Assembly: GCA_030671905.1 (NCBI GenBank)
Contig: DAOVHK010000009.1
Coordinates: 1-21,522 of the forward strand
Source: Clostridia bacterium
GTDB lineage: Bacteria; UBA6262; WVXT01
Length of the DNA stretch: 21,522 nt
Reading direction: 5' to 3'
The notes beneath the pieces were generated by a model. The model was not told the DNA's origin, made no database searches, and saw only the letters and a program-made list of their open reading frames with translations. Positions 16,225 through 21,522 of this stretch are shown one piece after another. The position numbers and the translations under genes are program-made. The number at the start of each line of letters is the position of its first letter. The stretch's first letter is position 1.

Positions 16225-17538
16225 ATGGATTTACAGAAGACTATAAAAAGAGAGAGCACTTATTCGGGAATAGGTCTACACACTGGGAACATAACTTCAG
16301 TGACCTTTAAGCCAGCACTACCCAATTCTGGTATAAAATTTGTAAGGTCAGATTTACCAGGTAAGCCGGAAGTTGAAGCTAACATAAAGAATGTTATCAG
16401 TGTAGCACGAGGAACCACTCTGGGCAATGGCAGTTTCCAGATCCAGACGGTAGAGCATATTATGGCTACTCTATGCGGTTTGGGTATAGATAATCTCGTC
16501 GTGGAAGTGAATGCTGGTGAACCTCCTGTGGCTGATGGTAGCGGGATGCCTTTTGTGGAGACTCTGGAGAAGGCTGGTTTCCAGGAACAGGATGTGGAAA
16601 AGGACTGCTTTACGATAACTGAACCTATCAAGTTTTCCAATGGAGATGTCCATCTGGTCGTTCTGCCGTCGGATGAATTTAAAGTATCTGCTACCATCGA
16701 TTACAAACATAAAATTTTAAAGAGTCAATACGGCACGTTTACCATAACCAAAGAGATTTTCGAAAAGGAGATTGCTCCCGCCAGGACATACTGTTTTGAG
16801 CATGAAATCGAATCGTTGAAACGCCGAGGGTTGGCTCGCGGGGGTAGTTTAGATAATGCGGTAGTAATTGGACAGGATGGCATTCATAATAAGGAGCTCA
16901 GATTTCCCGATGAATTTGTCCGTCACAAGATACTCGATTTAATAGGCGATATCTATTTAATAGGAAAACCTTTAAAGGCACACATTATTGCTATCCGTTG
17001 TGGACATGCTGCTAACATTGCTTTGACTAAAAAGTTAGGCGAACTCATAAAGAGACCTGCTGCTCGTCGAACGACTAAGACTTTTAAACAGGAAGGTTTT
17101 GAAGGAAAAGTCTTAGGTTTGGAAGAGATTCAGAATATAATTCCCCACCGTCCTCCTTTCCTATTTGTAGACAAAATAATTATGTCAGAGAATATGATCA
17201 AAGCCGTGGGGTTCAAGAACATAACTATTAATGAGGAATACTTCAAAGGGCATTTCCCTAACTATCCGATTTTGCCTGGAGTTCTAATTATAGAATCGAT
17301 GGCACAGACTTCCTGTGTTCTCTTCTTGGCCCGTTCGGATCTCAGAAAGAAACTGCCCTATTTTATGGCGATTAAAGAGGTTAAATTTCGTAAGCCTGTC
17401 TTCCCTGGCGATCAGCTGCAGCTGGAAGTTGAAGTTACTCGTGCCCGGGTGAGAGGAGGAAAGATTCAAGGTAGGGCGTATGTTAGGAATGAATTGGTGG
17501 CTGAGGCCGAATTTATGTTCTCCTTGGTAGACCGGTAA
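16225..17538 (+). CDS. Bifunctional LpxC-FabZ: UDP-3-O-acyl-GlcNAc deacetylase / 3-hydroxyacyl-ACP dehydratase
   Basis: Fusion of the committed lipid A enzyme with a fatty-acid dehydratase. From ATG 16225 it has 437 residues. The LpxC half (about 1-285) starts QKTIKRESTYSGIGLHTGN. Its zinc ligands are H78, H234 and D238, E77 is the general base and H261 the second catalytic His. The FabZ half (about 296-437) has IIPHRPPFLFVDKI (305-318), catalytic H343 in GHFPNYPILPG and E357 14 residues later, the expected spacing. Both active sites look intact. AAGGAG 6 nt before the ATG fixes this start; an in-frame GTG at 16171 lies inside the hairpin and has no SD. Such fusions are known in Bacteroidetes and some candidate phyla. 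The fusion links LpxC to the enzyme that competes with LpxA/LpxD for 3-hydroxyacyl-ACP. Confidence 0.96.
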   Translation: MDLQKTIKRESTYSGIGLHTGNITSVTFKPALPNSGIKFVRSDLPGKPEVEANIKNVISVARGTTLGNGSFQIQTVEHIMATLCGLGIDNLVVEVNAGEPPVADGSGMPFVETLEKAGFQEQDVEKDCFTITEPIKFSNGDVHLVVLPSDEFKVSATIDYKHKILKSQYGTFTITKEIFEKEIAPARTYCFEHEIESLKRRGLARGGSLDNAVVIGQDGIHNKELRFPDEFVRHKILDLIGDIYLIGKPLKAHIIAIRCGHAANIALTKKLGELIKRPAARRTTKTFKQEGFEGKVLGLEEIQNIIPHRPPFLFVDKIIMSENMIKAVGFKNITINEEYFKGHFPNYPILPGVLIIESMAQTSCVLFLARSDLRKKLPYFMAIKEVKFRKPVFPGDQLQLEVEVTRARVRGGKIQGRAYVRNELVAEAEFMFSLVDR

Positions 17539-17595
17539 ATCTTTCAACGATAAGTAAGCATCTGAACATATACTACTAAACTTTTAGGAGAAAAA

Positions 17596-18369
17596 ATGAA
17601 CATTCACAAAACAGCTTTAGTTCATCCGGATGCAGTAATTGAAGAAGATGTAGACATTGGTCCATATACAATTATTGGACCGGATGTAAAGATTGGAAAA
17701 GGGACTGAGATTGGAGCTCGTGTAATAATCGAAGGAGATACTCAAATTGGCCAAAATTGTCAGATATGGACAGGAGCCATAATTGGAAATTTACCGCAGG
17801 ATTTAAAGTTTAAAAGAGAAAAAACGAGAGTCATAATTGGTGAGAATAATATTATCCGGGAGTATGTAACCATCAACCGAGGAACGACTTCTACAGAAGA
17901 GACAACCATTGGAGATAACAATCTCATAATGGCATATGCTCATATCGCTCATGATTGTGTAATTGGCTCTAACGTGATTTTAGCTAACGTAGCTACTCTG
18001 GCGGGCCACGTAGTGATTGAGGATAAGGCTATTGTGGGAGGGCTAACTCCAGTCCATCAGTTTGTGCGCATTGGCACATTGGGTATTGTAGGCGGAGGTT
18101 CTCGGGCAGCAAAAGATGTGCCTCCCTATTGTATGGCAGCAGGGACACCCATTAGAATTTTTGGATTGAATACAGTGGGGTTGCAAAGGAACAATTTTCC
18201 CAAGAATGTTAAAGCCCAACTGAAGAGAGCCTACAAGGTTCTCTTCCGCTCCAAATTAAACACTACGCAAGCTTTGAACGTTTTGGAGAAAGAATCAAGC
18301 ATCTCCGATGAATTGCTCCATATGGTCGCCTTTATTAAAGAATCTGAGAGGGGAATCTGCAAAGAATGA
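17596..18369 (+). CDS. lpxA: LpxA, UDP-GlcNAc acyltransferase
   Basis: First step of lipid A synthesis: moves a 3-hydroxyacyl chain from ACP to position 3 of UDP-GlcNAc (or to a 3-amino analogue in some bacteria). It has 257 residues (E. coli 262). Hexapeptide beta-helix repeats run from about 8 to 185, with the family markers GNLPQDLKF (64-72), catalytic H119 in HIAHDCVIG, and GGLTPVHQFVRIG (148-160). A helical C-terminal acyl-ACP binding domain lies at about 195-257. At the position aligning with the E. coli acyl-length ruler G173 there is R170 (GGGSR before KDVPPY), suggesting a shorter chain. AGGAG is 5 nt before the ATG. The stop overlaps lpxI by ATGA. Confidence 0.96.
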   Translation: MNIHKTALVHPDAVIEEDVDIGPYTIIGPDVKIGKGTEIGARVIIEGDTQIGQNCQIWTGAIIGNLPQDLKFKREKTRVIIGENNIIREYVTINRGTTSTEETTIGDNNLIMAYAHIAHDCVIGSNVILANVATLAGHVVIEDKAIVGGLTPVHQFVRIGTLGIVGGGSRAAKDVPPYCMAAGTPIRIFGLNTVGLQRNNFPKNVKAQLKRAYKVLFRSKLNTTQALNVLEKESSISDELLHMVAFIKESERGICKE

Positions 18370-19193
18370 AGATAGAGCATAGAAAGATTGGATTGATTGC
18401 TGGTAATGGGAAATTCCCTTTGATTTTTGCCCAAGAAGCGAAGAGAGTAGGAGCAGAGGTAGTCGCTCTGGCAATAAAGAAAGAGACGAGTCCCAGCCTG
18501 GAAAATTTAGTAGATAGAATTCACTGGGTCAATGTAGGACAATTGGGTGACTTAATTGAGATTTGTAAGAAAGAGGGGATAACCAGGGCAGTGATGGCCG
18601 GGCAGGTTAGACACACACGCCTGTTCGGTCAGGTAAGGCTGGACGCAAGAGCTATGGCTCTTTTGGCTGGAGTGAAGGATAAGAAGGCTAATTCTCTACT
18701 GGGAGCAGTGGCTGATGAGTTGTTGAGGGAGGGGATAGAACTAATAGATTCAGCTACCTATCTTTCCCACCTTTTGCCCTCTCCCGGTATTTTGACCCGC
18801 CGCAAACCTACTCAAAAGGAATGGCGAGATATCGAGTTTGGTCATAAGATGGCTAAAGAGATTGCCGGACTGGACATCGGGCAGACAGTGGTGGTTAAGG
18901 ACCAGGCCGTTTTAGCAGTGGAAGGAATGGATGGAACAGACCGCACCATAAAGAGGGGAGGGAAATTAGGCAGAGGAGATGTTGTGGTAGTGAAGGTAAG
19001 TAAACCCCATCAGGATAGGAGGTTTGACCTTCCCATTATTGGTGAGAGGACAATAGAGGTATTGAAACAGGTTAAAGCAAAGGTGCTTGCCTTTAGTGCC
19101 CGCAGTACAATATTATTGGATAGAGAGAAAGTGATTAAAAGTGCCAACCAGAATGGTATTTCCCTGGTGGCAGTAAAAGAAGAAGAAAGTTAG
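18366..19193 (+). CDS. lpxI: LpxI, UDP-2,3-diacylglucosamine pyrophosphatase (DUF1009)
   Basis: Hydrolyses UDP-2,3-diacylglucosamine to lipid X and UMP. It is the LpxI alternative to LpxH found in many non-gammaproteobacteria. It has 275 residues, the family length. The N-terminal domain starts IGLIAGNGKFPLIFAQEAK (8-26). AGQVRHTRLF (78-87) and LPSPGILTRRKPT (137-149) are family segments. The C-terminal catalytic domain has AVEGMDGTDRTI (184-195) and KPHQDRRFDLPIIGERTI (213-230), with D221 the likely equivalent of the catalytic Asp of Caulobacter LpxI. It starts within the lpxA stop (ATGA), so the two are translationally coupled. No LpxH or LpxG is in the window. Confidence 0.94.
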   Translation: MKIEHRKIGLIAGNGKFPLIFAQEAKRVGAEVVALAIKKETSPSLENLVDRIHWVNVGQLGDLIEICKKEGITRAVMAGQVRHTRLFGQVRLDARAMALLAGVKDKKANSLLGAVADELLREGIELIDSATYLSHLLPSPGILTRRKPTQKEWRDIEFGHKMAKEIAGLDIGQTVVVKDQAVLAVEGMDGTDRTIKRGGKLGRGDVVVVKVSKPHQDRRFDLPIIGERTIEVLKQVKAKVLAFSARSTILLDREKVIKSANQNGISLVAVKEEES

Positions 19194-19201
19194 AAATCTA
19201 G

Positions 19202-19241
19202 GTAGTGTGGGGCTTTATGCCCATAAAAGGCTATACACTAC
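19202..19241 (+). promoter_or_regulatory. Hairpin in the lpxI-oxidoreductase gap
   Basis: GTAGTGT (19202-19208) pairs perfectly with ACACTAC (19235-19241). Inside, TTTAT (19214-19218) can pair with ATAAA (19223-19227), or GGGC (19210-19213) with GCCC (19219-19222); the two inner pairings exclude each other. The structure ends 11 nt before the GGAG of the next gene. There is no T-run. Role unknown: a processing or stability element, or a short palindromic repeat. Confidence 0.45.
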
Positions 19242-19262
19242 GCACGAATTTTGGAGAGAAGA

Positions 19263-20198
19263 ATGGTTAGAATTGGTGTGATTGGAGTTGGCCACATAGG
19301 TGCGCATCATGCCCGGACTTATTCGCAAATTCCAGATGTAGAGTTGGCGGGAGTTGTAGATATTGATCAGAAAAGAAGAGAGAAGGTTGCTCGAGAATAT
19401 AATACAACCCCATATGCAAGTTATGAAGAGATTTTCAATAAGGTCGATGCAGTAAGTGTTGTGGTGCCTACCGATTTGCATTATCTTGTGGCAAAGGATT
19501 TTCTGGAAAGAGGCGTTCACTGTCTGGTAGAAAAGCCGATTACTCCCACTCTGGAAGAGGCTGAAGACCTGTTGAGTATAGCGCGCAAGAAGAACTTAAT
19601 TTTACAGATAGGACACATTGAGCGGTTTAACAGCGCAATATTGGAGGCACAAAAATATATCAAGGAGCCAAAGTTTATCGAAGCTTACAGACTTGGACCT
19701 TACGACCCACGCACTTCCAACATTGGAGTAGTGCTTGACTTGATGATTCACGATATCGACATTGTGCTCTATCTGGTACGCTCACCAGTGAAAAGTATCG
19801 ATGCTATTGGCGGTAGTATCCTCTCTCAGAATGAAGATATTGCCAATGCCAGAATTAATTTTCAGAATGGCTGTGTAGCTAATATATCAGCAAGCCGGGT
19901 TTCCTTGGAAAAGTTTCGTAAGGTTAGAATATTTCAAAAGGATGTCTATATTTCGTTAGATTATGCTAAGCAGAGTTTAAAAATTTATCAGAAAAAGGAA
20001 AAAGAAATTAAATCAATGAAAGATATGATGGTTTTGAGACCGCAACTGAAGAAGACAGACCCCTTGAGAGAAGAATTGACACATTTTATCCAATGTGTAG
20101 AGAGAGGCAGAAAGCCCTTGGTTTCTGGCAAACATGGTCGGGACGCTCTGGAGATTGCTTTGGAAATTCTCAAGAAAATCAAGGAAAATTTGGGATAA
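19263..20198 (+). CDS. Gfo/Idh/MocA-family NAD(P)-dependent oxidoreductase in the lpx operon (GnnA candidate)
   Basis: Sugar dehydrogenase of the Gfo/Idh/MocA fold. From ATG 19263 it has 311 residues. The Rossmann motif GVGHIG is at 8-13, with D33/D35 at the end of strand 2 as expected for NAD preference. EKPI is at 90-93, and the catalytic-region HDID at 163-166 follows GVVLDLM. GGAG is 6 nt before this ATG; the in-frame TTG at 19251 has no SD. Its position between lpxI and lpxB recalls Acidithiobacillus, where GnnA, of this family, oxidises UDP-GlcNAc at C3 so that GnnB can make the 3-amino sugar for diamino lipid A. No GnnB-type aminotransferase is in the window, so GnnA function is a hypothesis. 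The substrate is unproven; a UDP-sugar is most likely. Confidence 0.85.
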   Translation: MVRIGVIGVGHIGAHHARTYSQIPDVELAGVVDIDQKRREKVAREYNTTPYASYEEIFNKVDAVSVVVPTDLHYLVAKDFLERGVHCLVEKPITPTLEEAEDLLSIARKKNLILQIGHIERFNSAILEAQKYIKEPKFIEAYRLGPYDPRTSNIGVVLDLMIHDIDIVLYLVRSPVKSIDAIGGSILSQNEDIANARINFQNGCVANISASRVSLEKFRKVRIFQKDVYISLDYAKQSLKIYQKKEKEIKSMKDMMVLRPQLKKTDPLREELTHFIQCVERGRKPLVSGKHGRDALEIALEILKKIKENLG

Positions 20199-20201
20199 GC
20201 G

Positions 20202-21398
20202 ATGATTAAGAAACTATTCATTGTAGCCGGTGACCCATCGGGAGATTTGCACGGCGCAAATTTAGTAACTGCGCTGAGAGAAATATCCTCCCAGATAGAG
20301 ATAAATGGATTGGGTGGTGAGAGGATGGAGAAGGCTGGAGGAAGGCTTCTGTATAGACTTACTGAATTGGCAATTGTGGGCTTTAGTGAAGCAATTAATA
20401 ATATACGTGCTCTTCGTCAGATCTATATAAAGACGGAAGAGTTCCTAAGAAAGGAGAAGCCGGATATAATTGTGTTGATCGATTATCCTGGTTTCAATCT
20501 AAGGTTGGCAGGTTTAGCTAAGAGACTGAAGATTCCTTTGATTTACTATATTGGTCCCCAAATCTGGGCCTGGAGACGTGGGAGAATTAAGGGTATAGCG
20601 GAATTGGTAAATAAGATGCTGGTGATATTTCCTTTCGAAGAAGAGACATACAGGAAGGCAGGAGTGGATGTTTCCTTTGTCGGTCACCCCCTGTTGGATA
20701 CTATTCAGCCAACCAAGAGTAAAGAAGAAGTTTGTCTAAAGTATGGGCTTGACTCTAATTTCCCCATTATTGGGCTCATGCCCGGAAGCAGAAAACAGGA
20801 GATAGAGCGTCTTCTTTCAGTTATGTTAGAGGCTTCCCGAAGGATAGCTGAAAACAGGAAAGTGCAATTTGTCTTGCCCTTGGCAGGCAATATACCTATG
20901 AATTACATAAAAGAGCGCATTACAGAATTTGAAATGGATAGACTTAACCGGACGAAGATTTCTAAAAGTCAAAAAGAAAAAAAGCCTCCTCTTCACATAC
21001 TGGTAGTGCGGGATGAGGATTATAATATAAGGAGAACATTGACTTTGGCTCTGGTAGCTTCTGGAACGGCTACTTTAGAGAATGCCTGTCTGGGTATTCC
21101 CATGATTATAATTTATAAAGTTTCACTTTTCAGTTATCTATTGGCGCGACTTCTAATAAGAATTCCCAGGATTGGTTTGGCCAATATTGTAGCGGGAAAG
21201 AGGGTGGTCCCCGAATTTATTCAGCAAAAGGCTCGGGCAAAAGAGATTGCTAATGTAGCCTGCCACTGGTTGAGTAATCCAGGCCTTATGCGAGAGACCA
21301 GAAAAGAACTTAAAAGGGTTAAAGAAAAGTTAGGAACCCCCGGAGCATCTAAGAGAGCAGCAAAAATTATTCTGGAGGAGGCTATAGCGAGCAACTAA
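20202..21398 (+). CDS. lpxB: LpxB, lipid A disaccharide synthase
   Basis: GT19 glycosyltransferase that joins lipid X to UDP-2,3-diacylglucosamine to give the disaccharide-1-phosphate, at the inner face of the inner membrane. It has 398 residues (E. coli 382). GDPSGDLHGANL (10-21) opens the acceptor domain. DYPGFN (94-99) contains the conserved Asp, and YYIGPQIWAWRRGR (115-128) and GHPLLD (161-166) follow. LMPGSRKQEIERLL (192-205), with R197, and ASGTATLENA (286-295) form the UDP-binding half. KRVVPEFIQ (333-341) closes the set. A short Lys-rich insertion lies at about 246-262. It starts 3 nt after the oxidoreductase stop with only a weak GGGA, and its stop overlaps the next gene (TAATG). Confidence 0.96.
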   Translation: MIKKLFIVAGDPSGDLHGANLVTALREISSQIEINGLGGERMEKAGGRLLYRLTELAIVGFSEAINNIRALRQIYIKTEEFLRKEKPDIIVLIDYPGFNLRLAGLAKRLKIPLIYYIGPQIWAWRRGRIKGIAELVNKMLVIFPFEEETYRKAGVDVSFVGHPLLDTIQPTKSKEEVCLKYGLDSNFPIIGLMPGSRKQEIERLLSVMLEASRRIAENRKVQFVLPLAGNIPMNYIKERITEFEMDRLNRTKISKSQKEKKPPLHILVVRDEDYNIRRTLTLALVASGTATLENACLGIPMIIIYKVSLFSYLLARLLIRIPRIGLANIVAGKRVVPEFIQQKARAKEIANVACHWLSNPGLMRETRKELKRVKEKLGTPGASKRAAKIILEEAIASN

Positions 21399-21522
21399 TG
21401 GACCTTTTGAAGAGACTATTTGCATATGTCAAACCCTACAGGATACGTTTCTTAGAAGCGATGGTTTGTATGGCCTTAGTTGCTGGGCTAACTTCACTTC
21501 TAATGTATTTGATAAAGCCGAC
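21398..21522 (+). CDS. MsbA-type lipid A/ABC exporter, N-terminal fragment (runs off window)
   Basis: Only 41 codons are seen. They begin MDLLKRLFAYVKPYRIRF and continue into a hydrophobic segment ending near SLLMYLIKP. This matches the amphipathic lead and first transmembrane helix of MsbA-type ABC exporters, which flip core-lipid A to the outer leaflet of the inner membrane. The ATG overlaps the lpxB stop (TAATG), and the lpxB-msbA order supports the call. The ATPase domain is outside the window, so a different type I ABC exporter cannot be excluded. Confidence 0.75.
   Translation, partial: MDLLKRLFAYVKPYRIRFLEAMVCMALVAGLTSLLMYLIKP

Noticed and set aside
19251..19262. TTG start for the oxidoreductase
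   Set aside because: Its own codon overlaps the GGAG that serves the ATG at 19263, and the four added residues precede the normal start of the Rossmann strand.
1..21522. Possible tRNA genes, CRISPR arrays, insertion sequences or att sites
   Set aside because: No clover-leaf arms, spaced direct repeats, transposase motifs or terminal inverted repeats were seen; the genes are continuous housekeeping envelope and protein quality-control genes.

Overview
The window is a dense, single-strand stretch of chromosome. All 15 genes lie on the + strand with gaps of at most about 177 bp, no mobile elements, no RNA genes and no CRISPR. It is AT-rich. It encodes an envelope-biogenesis programme (Lol, TamB, BamA, Skp/OmpH, the Lpx lipid A pathway, MsbA), so the organism is an LPS-making diderm. 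It also carries a Firmicutes-type protein arginine kinase/unfoldase module (McsA-McsB-ClpC) and an LpxC-FabZ fusion. That mix fits a deep-branching candidate-phylum diderm of the Omnitrophota/Aerophobota type. The phylum is my inference and is weak.

Region 1 (1-2417): the C-terminal part of a LolC/E-type permease, its ATPase LolD, and a branched-chain aminotransferase. Region 2 (2471-6546): mcsA, mcsB and clpC, with a hairpin in the mcsB-clpC gap and a strong intrinsic terminator after clpC. No ctsR is present, and the aminotransferase occupies the position where Firmicutes carry ctsR. Region 3 (6675-12207): a good sigma70-type promoter followed by a very long TamB. Region 4 (12211-21522): a second promoter (extended -10) in front of bamA, then ompH/skp, lpxD, lpxC-fabZ, lpxA, lpxI, a Gfo/Idh/MocA oxidoreductase, lpxB and the start of an MsbA-type transporter. 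Several genes overlap by 1-4 nt (TAATG or ATGA), indicating translational coupling.

Taken together, regions 3 and 4 build an outer membrane. TamB likely moves phospholipid across the periplasm, BamA with Skp inserts barrels, LpxA/C/D/I/B make the disaccharide precursor of lipid A, and MsbA flips the finished core-lipid A. LolC/E-LolD releases lipoproteins from the inner membrane. McsB marks damaged proteins with phosphoarginine for ClpC.

Points most worth a second look: (i) the oxidoreductase between lpxI and lpxB, at the place where gnnA sits in some diamino-lipid A bacteria, together with a bulky Arg at the acyl-ruler position of LpxA; (ii) a predicted three-way-junction RNA just before lpxC-fabZ, and related palindromic elements in other gaps; (iii) a hairpin with duplicated 11-nt arms directly in front of the clpC ribosome-binding site; (iv) a complete arginine-phosphorylation module in an LPS diderm without ctsR nearby; (v) TamB paired with BamA and not TamA. 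No wholly novel multi-gene system is evident. The novelty lies in arrangement and regulation.
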